DNA of 64,000 nt, taken from NCBI RefSeq assembly GCF_019469165.1, contig NZ_CP048263.1:434001-498000 (forward strand). Direction: 5' to 3'. A program made the position numbers and the translations under genes. Under the pieces are notes generated by a model. The model saw nothing but the letters and a program-made list of their open reading frames with translations. It was not told the origin of the DNA and ran no database searches. Source of the stretch: Gilliamella sp. ESL0443 (GTDB lineage Bacteria > Pseudomonadota > Gammaproteobacteria > Enterobacterales > Orbaceae). Shown in pieces: positions 49,133 through 56,975 of this stretch (the stretch's first letter is position 1; the number at the start of each line of letters is the position of its first letter).

Positions 49133-50467
49133 TTGTTAGCGTTTTCATTTACTAGTACAGCGTTAACATCCACAACATCCAATTTTATTCACGGTGAAGT
49201 GCCTTATTTTACGTTCGACGGTGGTAATACACGAGTAACGGATACCGAAGGTTTGCTCGGGATCCATCTTTCTAATGGTCAACAATACTCGCCATCAAAT
49301 AATAATTCTAGTGCAACCAATCCTATCGAATTACCAACTATTGATGAAAGTTTTGCTGATATTAGCATGTTGGTGCCAGTTGATAGTAATACCGTTGATT
49401 TAAACACCATTGTCGCTGCACCTTATAATTATTGGGGCGATGATGATGGAGATAGTGAAGTCACTGCTACTGGCAGTATAAGCTTGTCTATTGTTGATAA
49501 AAACAATCAAACTGTATCACGAAATACCGTACCTATGTATTGTAAAGCGCCTTATAAAGCGACATTAACTAATACTGAAGGCACATTGACCACTCGTTAT
49601 GGCGTTCCTAATAGCATTAAGTTCGGAGCAGGTAGTGTTAACTATTATTTTAAACCTAAAGAATCACCTGCGATTTGTTTTGCTAAACCAAATAATCTAG
49701 CGTATACCGCACCTCCCTATGTAGGTCCCGAAACTATCTGGAATTATGGTAAAGGCTTTCTAACTCAAACCGCGACGCCATCATCTTATGGTTTAAATTT
49801 CCCGACTACTGGCGCTAATGGTTTGTACTTTGATTTAGATATTAGCAATAATGATCAGGCATTAACGTGGGATCCGGTTTCTCATAGTGGAATTACTGCG
49901 ACGATGACCAATTCAACAAATACTAGTGTCCGCGTTACATTAACGGGCCCTGCTGCAACCTTAGAACAATGGAATTCTAGTAATCCGGAAAAAGTAGCTA
50001 AACCATCTTTACCCCAGACATTCGAGTTAGTCGGTCGTGACAGTAATGGTAAGGCTGTCGTTAAATATGGATTTGAACTAAAGCAGTGGTTTGTCAATCG
50101 TGGAAACGTTATCGGAAATCACGACAACCAATTATCTTGGTGTACAAATATAGGTTATCACCTTCCTAATGTAAGGGATTTAACCAATGCGGTTTATCCA
50201 TCAAATGACCAATTGATTACCGCTACACCTCCATCACCGGGTAATCATTACCAACGTACCATTGGGGCAGGTCTTATTACCGAGTGGGGCTTTCTGTTAT
50301 ATTACGCGAATACTAACTTTAATTTGTATTATTGGACTAATGACTCGTACTCCCATGATGGTGGTTACACGTATTACTTTTACGCACACGCCGACCACGG
50401 ACTTATTCATTGGGTAGATCCTGCAACCTTCTACAACGGGGTTTGTGTTTCAGATCTCAACCCTTAA
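49133..50467 (+). CDS. Exported adhesin-like protein, paralogue A (start uncertain)
   Basis: 444 residues from TTG 49133, the first conventional start in frame, but that start has no ribosome-binding site and leaves only a stub of the signal peptide. The body has FTFDGGNTRVTDTEGLLGI, YNYWGDDDGDSEVTATGSISLSIVD, LTTRYGVPN, GLYFDLDI, QTFELVGRDSNG and FELKQWFVNRG. A C-terminal C-type-lectin-like segment has WCTNIGYHLPNVRDLTNAV, YYWTND and a final GVCVSD. The layout resembles the adhesion domain (DUF823-like) at the C-termini of Salmonella RatA/RatB/SinI-type surface proteins, here as a stand-alone secreted unit. Family assignment is tentative. A close paralogue follows. Confidence 0.7.
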   Translation: MLAFSFTSTALTSTTSNFIHGEVPYFTFDGGNTRVTDTEGLLGIHLSNGQQYSPSNNNSSATNPIELPTIDESFADISMLVPVDSNTVDLNTIVAAPYNYWGDDDGDSEVTATGSISLSIVDKNNQTVSRNTVPMYCKAPYKATLTNTEGTLTTRYGVPNSIKFGAGSVNYYFKPKESPAICFAKPNNLAYTAPPYVGPETIWNYGKGFLTQTATPSSYGLNFPTTGANGLYFDLDISNNDQALTWDPVSHSGITATMTNSTNTSVRVTLTGPAATLEQWNSSNPEKVAKPSLPQTFELVGRDSNGKAVVKYGFELKQWFVNRGNVIGNHDNQLSWCTNIGYHLPNVRDLTNAVYPSNDQLITATPPSPGNHYQRTIGAGLITEWGFLLYYANTNFNLYYWTNDSYSHDGGYTYYFYAHADHGLIHWVDPATFYNGVCVSDLNP

Positions 50468-50543
50468 TTCTTATTTTTTGAGGGAGAGATAGTAAAATAG
50501 CTTATATTTTTCTAGTAAGTTATGGTGTCGAAACTTAAACCAT

Positions 50544-50568
50544 CCGCCTCAATTGGGGCGGTTTTTTT
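50544..50568 (+). terminator. Intrinsic terminator of paralogue A
   Basis: A 7-bp stem (CCGCCTC / GGGGCGG, one T:G pair), loop AATT, then T7. Confidence 0.9.
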
Positions 50569-50582
50569 GAGTTTTTTATCGC

Positions 50583-50608
50583 AAAAAAAGTTGAGGAGCG
50601 GGGTTTTT
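50583..50608 (+). repeat. Intergenic repeat, copy 4
   Basis: A-run then GTTGAGGAGCGGGGTTTTT, 15 bp after the paralogue A terminator. Its left flank TTGAGTTTTTTATC is shared with copy 6, showing that the 3' flanks of the two paralogues were duplicated together. Confidence 0.88.
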
Positions 50609-50694
50609 GGGGTTCAAAATTCTGCTTTGCAATATTGCCTCAAATAAATAATTGCGCTCAAACTGTGGCACTTTTTAGAAATCCTTTTTTCATC

Positions 50695-50720
50695 AAAAAA
50701 AGTTGAGGAACGGGGTTTTT
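50695..50720 (+). repeat. Intergenic repeat, copy 5
   Basis: A-run then GTTGAGGAACGGGGTTTTT, about 110 bp after copy 4 in the spacer between the two paralogues. No partner arm for a hairpin is present. Confidence 0.85.
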
Positions 50721-50934
50721 GAGGTTTTAAATCTAATCTAAAAATTATTAAATGATCCAAATCACTAAATTTCTAATCCAGAGCCCAAAAATAAAATTTT
50801 TAAGGATCAATTGCTCTAATTTTAAAGATTTGTAATTACGATATATTTAATTAAAACAATGATTAATCGGTTGTAACTTAGATCCTTTTTAGATCATATT
50901 TACAAAAATTAACGTAAATGAGCGAAAAAAAGTG

Positions 50935-50963
50935 TTGCATCGTGTTTTTCCAATCACTATACT
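50935..50963 (+). promoter_or_regulatory. Conserved upstream promoter P1 of the second paralogue
   Basis: TTGCAT - 17 bases - TATACT, matching 48817-48845 in sequence and spacing, inside a conserved block. Confidence 0.65.
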
Positions 50964-51032
50964 TTTTACACGGTTTTAGCTACTAGGCTAAAATTTAGCA
51001 GAAATAAAATTGTAAATTAATCAAAAAATTAC

Positions 51033-51062
51033 TTGACAGGATTGTCGCATATGTTCTATAAT
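51033..51062 (+). promoter_or_regulatory. Conserved consensus promoter P2 of the second paralogue
   Basis: Perfect TTGACA - 18 bases - TATAAT as before the first paralogue, followed in both by a CAACAGG-CAACAGG-CAAC heptamer repeat. Confidence 0.65.
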
Positions 51063-51113
51063 TTTCAACAGGCAACAGGCAACTTGGTCAACCTATGTTT
51101 TAAATTCGTCTAA
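51051..51113 (+). other. Conserved short upstream ORF (uORF) of the second paralogue
   Basis: ATG with CAGGA nine bases upstream opens a 20-codon ORF starting MFYNFQQATGN and ending at TAA. It is out of frame by one base with the main open frame, as in the first paralogue, but its stop lies ten codons further on after base changes. Confidence 0.45.
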
Positions 51114-51300
51114 GTCCAGCACCCAGTTTAAATTTTTCACTGAAGCTTATTTTTCTACTCAATCAAGTGAAATTCTGCGAATTTTCGCGCGGTCGCTTCC
51201 GCGATCCTCTTCTCGATCCTTTTTCCGATCGTTTTCCGGATCCTCTTTCAGATCCTGTTTTCGATCTTTTTCCCAATTATCCCGTCAGATTGTTTTTTTC
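51058..51300 (+). other. Open in-frame N-terminal extension without a start codon (second paralogue)
   Basis: Eighty-one codons upstream of GTG 51301 contain no stop and no ATG, GTG or TTG. The frame reads NRQQATWSTYVLNSSK, then FFTEAYFSTQSSEILRIFARS, an Arg-Ser-rich repeat region, and SRQIVFFVAIFLSFSSHA, a convincing signal-peptide core. It aligns with the extension of the first paralogue except for the extra repeats. Confidence 0.6.
51191..51274 (+). repeat. Seven tandem 12-bp units with GATC at exact 12-bp spacing
   Basis: GATC occurs at 51203, 51215, 51227, 51239, 51251 and 51263, with GGTC at 51191. The rest of each unit is pyrimidine-rich. In the open frame each unit encodes four residues, mostly Arg-Ser-x-x. 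The equivalent place in the first paralogue keeps GATC at 49074 and 49086 only. A dam gene is in this genome, so all six are potential methylation sites. Confidence 0.85.
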
Positions 51301-52650
51301 GTGGCTATTTTCCTTTCTTTTTCCAGTCATGCATTGACATCACAGACAACTAGGAATGCGATACAGGGTAGTGTACCTTATCTGACTTTCGACGGTGGTC
51401 GTACTCGTGCAGTTGATGCTAACGGTCTGCTTGGGATTACACTATCTAACGGAACTAATTACACGCCTTCTACCAATTTATCATCTACAACCCCAATCGT
51501 CTTGCCGGTTGAGGGGCAGAGTTTTGCTGATATTCGTATGTTCGTTCCTACTGATACTAATTCAGTCGATTTAAGTACTCTTATCGGTCCTCCTAATAAT
51601 TATTGGGGGGATGATGATGGTGATTCAGACGTTACTGCTACAGGTTCTTTAAGTTTATCTATCGTCGATAAAAACGGTCAAACGGTATCACGTAATTCCG
51701 TGTTAACAATTTGTAACGCACCTTATAGGATTAAGTTATCCAGTACTAACGGTACATTATCAACTCGTTATGGCGTTCCTAATCGTAGTGATTTCAGTGC
51801 CCGTAGTGAGACTTATTACGTCAATCCAAAGGCTTCGCCTGTGGTTTGTTTCGTCAGACCTAATTTAATGTATGGTAAGCTTGGTGATGATCCTTATGAC
51901 CCATCTTGGGATTTTGCTGGCCCAGCTTCGATGTGGGACCCTGATAGGGGGTTTCTCACTCAAAAAACAGACCCTCTCTATTACGGTCAAAACTTTCCTA
52001 CTACAGGTCTTAATGGATTGTACTTTGATTTAGATATTAGTGGTAGTAGTCAGCCATTGTCTTGGTCTCCTGTTTCTCTGGGTGGTATCACAGTCACAAT
52101 GTCTAATTCTACTGCTACAAGCGTTCGCGTTACTTTAACTGGTCCTTATGCTACCATATCCCAGCATTGGTCAAACAATCCTGGTCCTATTTCTAAACCT
52201 ACTTTGCCTCAGACCTTCGAGTTGGTCGGTCGTGATACTAATGGTACTCCTGTTGTTAAATATGGTTTTACTTTGAAGCAGTGGTTCGTCAACCGAGGTA
52301 CTATATCTGACACTTATCCTAATACATTATCTTGGTGTAATCGTATTGGTTATCGAATGCCTAGCGTAAGGGATTTAACCAACGCGGTTCGTACAGAATC
52401 TCCTGCTATCTCTGGCGCCACCCCTTCCTCACGGGATAATCATTATATGCGTCATATAGGTTCTGGTTTTTTCGCTGAGTGGGGTCGTATGTTTGATTAT
52501 ACAACCATTGGCCTCACCAGCTATTGGCTCTGGACTAGTGACCGGAATGGTAGTACCCAGTTTATCGTGTACACATACAACGGTATCGTGGGTTGGGCCT
52601 ACAACGACAACGACTACGACTACAGCTACGGCTTTTGCTCCCATCCTTAG
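51301..52650 (+). CDS. Exported adhesin-like protein, paralogue B (start uncertain)
   Basis: 449 residues from GTG 51301, the first conventional start in frame, but the GTG follows a T7 tract without a ribosome-binding site and cuts the signal peptide. The body parallels paralogue A: LTFDGGRTRAVDANGLLGI, NNYWGDDDGDSDVTATGSLSLSIVD, TRYGVPN, GLYFDLDISG, PQTFELVGRDTNG, FTLKQWFVNRG, WCNRIGYRMPSVRDLTNAV, WLWTSD. It ends in a Tyr/Asn/Asp-rich YNDNDYDYSYGFCSHP. Several blocks are nearly identical at DNA level to paralogue A while others differ, which suggests duplication followed by divergence or gene conversion. Codon use is more pyrimidine-ending and somewhat less AT-rich than neighbouring genes. 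Confidence 0.7.
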   Translation: MAIFLSFSSHALTSQTTRNAIQGSVPYLTFDGGRTRAVDANGLLGITLSNGTNYTPSTNLSSTTPIVLPVEGQSFADIRMFVPTDTNSVDLSTLIGPPNNYWGDDDGDSDVTATGSLSLSIVDKNGQTVSRNSVLTICNAPYRIKLSSTNGTLSTRYGVPNRSDFSARSETYYVNPKASPVVCFVRPNLMYGKLGDDPYDPSWDFAGPASMWDPDRGFLTQKTDPLYYGQNFPTTGLNGLYFDLDISGSSQPLSWSPVSLGGITVTMSNSTATSVRVTLTGPYATISQHWSNNPGPISKPTLPQTFELVGRDTNGTPVVKYGFTLKQWFVNRGTISDTYPNTLSWCNRIGYRMPSVRDLTNAVRTESPAISGATPSSRDNHYMRHIGSGFFAEWGRMFDYTTIGLTSYWLWTSDRNGSTQFIVYTYNGIVGWAYNDNDYDYSYGFCSHP

Positions 52651-52743
52651 TTTTTATTTCTTCGTCCTTAATCCTTAGGCTGGGGGTGGGAGTGATAAAA
52701 AATAGTATTAGGTGATTAAAAGTAAGCTGACTCAAGGAGTCAA

Positions 52744-52784
52744 CGTCGTTTAGCCATAAAAAGCGATTTTGCGGCTAAGCGACG
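52744..52784 (+). other. Long stem-loop downstream of paralogue B
   Basis: CGTCGTTTAGCC and GGCTAAGCGACG form a 12-bp stem with one G:T pair around a 17-base loop. It has no T-run and is followed 9 bp later by a separate terminator. Could be an mRNA 3'-end protector or a protein-binding site. Confidence 0.55.
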
Positions 52785-52792
52785 CTTCAATT

Positions 52793-52815
52793 ACCCGCAT
52801 CGGCGGGTTTATTTT
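52793..52815 (+). terminator. Intrinsic terminator of paralogue B
   Basis: ACCCGC / GCGGGT stem with a 4-base loop, followed by TTATTTTT. Confidence 0.8.
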
Positions 52816-52830
52816 TGAGTTTTTTATCTC

Positions 52831-52856
52831 AAAAAAAGTTGAGGAGCGGGGTTTTT
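52831..52856 (+). repeat. Intergenic repeat, copy 6
   Basis: A-run then GTTGAGGAGCGGGGTTTTT, with the same left flank as copy 4. It lies upstream of rnr, in the same absolute orientation as all the others. Confidence 0.88.
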
Positions 52857-53002
52857 GTAACGATACAAAGCCGAATACCCCACTTTTCATCCCCTAAAAC
52901 ATTAAGTAACCCTTTTTTTAAAGTTCCAAAAAGCAATCTCCATTTTAAGTTATACAACTCTATGTTATCCTTAACGCAACATTCGATCACAGGACGTTCT
53001 AT

Positions 53003-55405
53003 ATGATAAAAGATCCATTTTATGATCGTGAGGCGAAAAAGTATGAATCGCCGATCGCCAGTCGTGAACTGATTTTGGATTATCTTACCAAAGAAGCAAA
53101 ACCAGCAAGTTTAGAAAAAATAGCTAAAGCCGTATCAATCAAATCTGACGAGCAAAAAGAGGCTTTACATCGCCGATTGCGAGCGATGGAACGTGATGGT
53201 CAGGTGGTTTACACGCGTCGTAAATGTTATGCCTTACCTGAAAAATTCGATATGGTTAAGGGCAGTGTTATTGCACATCGTGATGGTTATGGCTTTTTAC
53301 GGGTTGAAGGTAAGCCGGAAGACTATTTTTTGTCACACGAGCAGATGAAAAAGGTTTTACAAGGCGATGTTATTTTGGCTCAGCCAATCGGTAGTCAATA
53401 CCGTGGTAAGACTGAAGCGCGAGTGGTGCGGATTTTAGAGCCACGTACTAATCTGATTGTTGGTCGTTATTTTATTGAGCAAGGTGTTGGTTTTGTGGTG
53501 CCGGATGATAGCCGTTTGAATTTTGATATTTTAATCGCTGGCAAGCCAAATCGTACGGTTAGAATGGGCTCAGTTGTTGTGGTTGAATTGCAGCAAAGAC
53601 CTGAACGACGCCAAAAAGCGGTCGGAGTGATTAAGGAAGTGCTTGGCGAAATAATGGGCACGAATTTAGCCATCGATATTTCATTACGTAATCATGAGAT
53701 CCCTTATGAATTTCCAAAAGCGGTTGAAAACGCGGCTAACAAGTTTAGTGAGCAAGTGCCTGAAAGCGCTAAAAAAGGCCGTAAGGATCTACGTGATTTG
53801 CCGTTAGTAACCATTGATGGTGAAGATGCACGAGATTTTGATGATGCGGTCTATTGTCAAAAGAATCGTGGTGGTGGTTATCGTTTGTGGGTGGCGATTG
53901 CTGATGTGAGCTATTATGTGCGAACCGGTAAGGCGCTTGATAAAGAAGCTTGTTTGCGTGGGACTTCAGTCTATTTTCCGTCGCGCGTGGTTCCGATGTT
54001 GCCGGAAGTTTTATCCAATGGCCTTTGTTCGCTCAATCCACAAGTTGATCGCTTGTGTTTAGTGTGCGAAATGACCGTGTCGAATAAGGGGCGTTTGACC
54101 GGTTATCAATTTTATGAAGCGGTGATGAATTCACACGCGCGTTTAACTTATACCAAGGTAGCTAAGATTTTGGAAGGTGATAAGGATTTGCGTGAGCATT
54201 ATCGTGAGTTGGTTCCTCACCTTGAGAATCTTTATGGTCTTTATAAGGTGCTTAATAGTGCTCGAATTGCCCGTGGCGCAATCGGGTTTGAGTCGGAAGA
54301 GCCTAAATTCATCTTCAATGCTGATAAACGTATTGAGAGCATTGAGTTAGTTCAGCGAAATGAAGCGCATAAGATCATTGAGGAGTGTATGATTTTGGCC
54401 AATGTTGCCGCAGCAAAATTGGTGATTGATGCTGAGATTCCGTCGCTATTTCGTGTGCATGATAAACCGGATGAAGATCGCATAAATAATTTACGCAGTA
54501 TTTTAAGTGAACTTGGTTTGTCTCTCGGCAAGGGTACCAGTCCAAAAGATATCGCTAAGTTGATGGTTGAGGTTGAAGCAAGACCTGATCATGAGATGTT
54601 GCAAACGGTCATTTTGCGCTCAATGAAGCAAGCAATTTACGATCCTGAAAATCGTGGGCACTTTGGGTTAGCACTTGAGGAGTATGCGCACTTTACTTCG
54701 CCAATTCGTCGTTATCCTGATCTGTTATTGCATCGTGCGATTAAATGGGTTATTGCTGATCAGCAACATAGTAAACAACATGATAAAACCGGTGGACACC
54801 GTTATACGACTAGCGAGATGCTCTATTTTGGTGAACACTGTTCAATGACTGAGCGCCGAGCGGACGAAGCGGTTCGTGATGTCGTTGATTGGTTGAAATG
54901 TGATTATATGCAAGATCATGTCGGCGAGGTATTCAATGGCACTATTTCGAGTGTTGTTAATTTCGGCTTTTTTGTGCGATTAGATGATCTATTTATTGAT
55001 GGTTTAGTGCACGTTTCATCACTCGAAAATGATTATTATATTTTTGATGCATCACGTAATCGTTTAATTGGTGAAAATACCCGTTTTATTTATCGTTTAG
55101 GTGACAAAGTTCAAGTAACAGTCGTTAATGTTAATCCTGACGAGCGTAAAATTGATTTTTCATTGGTTGGCAGTAATAATAAGCCACAACGCCAAGGTAA
55201 GACAGCCAAAGATAAGGCGAAGAAAGTCGATAGTGATGCTGAACAGCCAGTTAAGCGCAAAAATAAAAGCCAAGCTAATAGTAAAAAAACGAGCGCAAAG
55301 GTTGTCGCAAAGAGTAAAAAACGCAGTAAGCCAAAAACAGCTGCTAAAAAAACGTCTAAATCAGCATCGACCTCAAGCAATCAGAGAAAAAAGAGTAAAA
55401 AATAG
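53003..55405 (+). CDS. rnr: Ribonuclease R
   Basis: An 800-residue processive 3'-5' exoribonuclease that degrades structured RNA. An N-terminal helix-turn-helix region ([31 protein letters not shown]) and two cold-shock domains are followed by the RNB catalytic domain, with [14 protein letters not shown] near residues 273-286 holding the metal-binding aspartates. Then come [16 protein letters not shown], an S1 domain ([18 protein letters not shown]) and a very Lys/Ser-rich tail of about 80 residues, as usual for RNase R. It abuts rlmB. Confidence 0.97.
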   Translation: MIKDPFYDREAKKYESPIASRELILDYLTKEAKPASLEKIAKAVSIKSDEQKEALHRRLRAMERDGQVVYTRRKCYALPEKFDMVKGSVIAHRDGYGFLRVEGKPEDYFLSHEQMKKVLQGDVILAQPIGSQYRGKTEARVVRILEPRTNLIVGRYFIEQGVGFVVPDDSRLNFDILIAGKPNRTVRMGSVVVVELQQRPERRQKAVGVIKEVLGEIMGTNLAIDISLRNHEIPYEFPKAVENAANKFSEQVPESAKKGRKDLRDLPLVTIDGEDARDFDDAVYCQKNRGGGYRLWVAIADVSYYVRTGKALDKEACLRGTSVYFPSRVVPMLPEVLSNGLCSLNPQVDRLCLVCEMTVSNKGRLTGYQFYEAVMNSHARLTYTKVAKILEGDKDLREHYRELVPHLENLYGLYKVLNSARIARGAIGFESEEPKFIFNADKRIESIELVQRNEAHKIIEECMILANVAAAKLVIDAEIPSLFRVHDKPDEDRINNLRSILSELGLSLGKGTSPKDIAKLMVEVEARPDHEMLQTVILRSMKQAIYDPENRGHFGLALEEYAHFTSPIRRYPDLLLHRAIKWVIADQQHSKQHDKTGGHRYTTSEMLYFGEHCSMTERRADEAVRDVVDWLKCDYMQDHVGEVFNGTISSVVNFGFFVRLDDLFIDGLVHVSSLENDYYIFDASRNRLIGENTRFIYRLGDKVQVTVVNVNPDERKIDFSLVGSNNKPQRQGKTAKDKAKKVDSDAEQPVKRKNKSQANSKKTSAKVVAKSKKRSKPKTAAKKTSKSASTSSNQRKKSKK

Positions 55406-56152
55406 ATGAGTGAAACAGTTTACGGCATCCACGCGATTGAAGCTTTGTTAGCGCGTGCACCAGAAAGAATTATTGAAGTTTTTATCGTTAAAGGCCGAGA
55501 AGATAAGCGCCTTAATGCCCTTGTTCGTGAGTTGGAGCAGTTGGGTTTAGCAGTAAAAGTGACCAATAGGCAGTATTTAGATGAAAAAACGAAAAATGGC
55601 GTTCATCAAGGTATTTTGGCGATGGTTAAACCAAGCCGTGGTTATCAGGAAAATGATATTCCATTATTAATGGAGCAAAATTCCAATCCGATTATTTTAA
55701 TTTTAGATGGTGTGACTGATCCACATAATTTAGGTGCTTGTATTCGTACTGCTGATGCCGCTGGTGTGAGCTTTATTGTTGTACCTAAAGATCGTTCTGC
55801 ACCACTTAATTCAACCGCTCAGAAAGTTGCATGTGGCGCGGCTGAAAGCGTGCCAGTGGTTAGAGTCACTAATCTGGCGCGTACTATGCGTATGTTACAA
55901 GATGAATATCAAGTTTGGATAGTGGGTACCGCCGGTGAAGCAACCAGCACACTTTACCAAACAGACTTTTATAAAAATTCAACAGCATTGGCTTTAGTGA
56001 TGGGGGCAGAAGGTGAGGGGATGCGTCGATTAACCAAAGAGCATTGTGATGAGTTAGTCAGTATACCGATGGCTGGTATTGTTTCTTCGCTTAATGTGTC
56101 TGTTGCTACCGGCGTTTGCTTATTTGAGATTGTTAGACAAAAAAATAAATAG
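55406..56152 (+). CDS. rlmB: 23S rRNA (guanosine-2'-O-)-methyltransferase RlmB
   Basis: SPOUT enzyme that methylates Gm2251 in 23S rRNA. The 248-residue protein starts YGIHAIEALLARAPERI with the L30e-like N-domain. The SpoU motifs are visible: DPHNLGACIRTADAAG, VMGAEGEGM and IPMAGIVSSLNVSVATGVCLFE. Its ATG follows the rnr stop with no gap, the enteric rnr-rlmB arrangement. Confidence 0.97.
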   Translation: MSETVYGIHAIEALLARAPERIIEVFIVKGREDKRLNALVRELEQLGLAVKVTNRQYLDEKTKNGVHQGILAMVKPSRGYQENDIPLLMEQNSNPIILILDGVTDPHNLGACIRTADAAGVSFIVVPKDRSAPLNSTAQKVACGAAESVPVVRVTNLARTMRMLQDEYQVWIVGTAGEATSTLYQTDFYKNSTALALVMGAEGEGMRRLTKEHCDELVSIPMAGIVSSLNVSVATGVCLFEIVRQKNK

Positions 56153-56165
56153 TTAGAGTTATAGT

Positions 56166-56783
56166 ATGTTAGGATTTTTGAAAAAGCTTTTATCAGGGAA
56201 TAAAGAAAAAAATGCTCCGGCGCTGTCTGAGCGAGATTTGAATGGTCGTAATCGTGTCGGATATCCGACAATGCAATTATCGCGTGAGATTGATAATTTA
56301 GTTAAATTGAAATACCGTCCTCTTAAACGTGTAATTAAGGTGTATAGAGACACGCTGTTTTTTAAATGGGGTCCTGCAGTTATCAATAATACTTTATCAG
56401 ATGAGCAGTTGGCTAATTTGTCCGGACGGAATGTTCAGATGGTTTATTTATTGCTGTTTCGTGATATGTTAAGACATATTTCAGGTTTAGCTAAATTTAA
56501 GCATTTTGCCGAAGATTGGCCGGAACAATTTGCGAATGAGTTATTAGATAATTGCAAAATGTTAGGCGATAGTGATGATGTTGATGTCGCTAAAAAAGAA
56601 GCGTTATTTGCTAACACTGAGCTTTATAATGTTGATAATCCCATCGATCCTAAACACCCAGAAAATACGCAAATCCCTGATTGGACAGCGCCATTAGCGG
56701 AATTAATTATGCTGCCACCGGATATGATTTATAAGTGTCATCGTCCTTTAATGGCTGCAATTGACCGTCGCAAAAAGCGCTAA
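56166..56783 (+). CDS. Conserved-looking protein of unknown function downstream of rlmB
   Basis: 205 residues, no signal peptide or membrane helix, mostly helical and charged. Landmarks are LGFLKKLLSGNKEKN, RVGYPTMQLSREIDNLVKLKYRPLKRVIKVYRDTLFFKWGP, LLLFRDMLRHISGLAKFKHFAEDWPEQFANELLDN, and the Pro-rich NPIDPKHPENTQIPDWTAPLAELIMLPPDM. I do not recognise a family. It is 13 bp after rlmB, so it is probably co-transcribed with rnr-rlmB, and it is followed by a terminator. Confidence 0.7.
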   Translation: MLGFLKKLLSGNKEKNAPALSERDLNGRNRVGYPTMQLSREIDNLVKLKYRPLKRVIKVYRDTLFFKWGPAVINNTLSDEQLANLSGRNVQMVYLLLFRDMLRHISGLAKFKHFAEDWPEQFANELLDNCKMLGDSDDVDVAKKEALFANTELYNVDNPIDPKHPENTQIPDWTAPLAELIMLPPDMIYKCHRPLMAAIDRRKKR

Positions 56784-56791
56784 CTTTAACG

Positions 56792-56840
56792 ATTGATTGA
56801 GTTGAAGCTGTAATATCGATTCACTCAATCAATTTTGTTA
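56792..56840 (+). terminator. Intrinsic terminator after the rnr-rlmB unit
   Basis: An 11-bp stem (ATTGATTGAGT / ACTCAATCAAT) with a 20-base loop and TTTGTT on the 3' side. Confidence 0.6.
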
Positions 56841-56975
56841 ACTAATTTACTTCCTTCCTTAAATAGCACTATTTATTACCAACAATTTTGCAATTTATCT
56901 TTGCAAAAATACCCACTAGGTAAGCAAATTCATCTCACTTATACTTAAATTAAGAAGTAAATAGGTGAGAAGTTT

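Noticed and set aside
51191-51274. The 12-bp GATC array as a replication-origin (oriC/iteron) or CRISPR-like element
   Set aside because: Units are only 12 bp without spacers, lie inside an open frame with consistent Arg-Ser coding, and have no DnaA boxes or rep/cas genes nearby.
52744-52784. Stem-loop as an integron attC site
   Set aside because: It lacks the paired RYYYAAC/GTTRRRY core sites, and there is no integrase or cassette array.
48579-52856. The GTTGAGGAGCGGGG repeat as an insertion-sequence end
   Set aside because: No transposase ORF, no inverted pair and no target-site duplication was seen around any copy.
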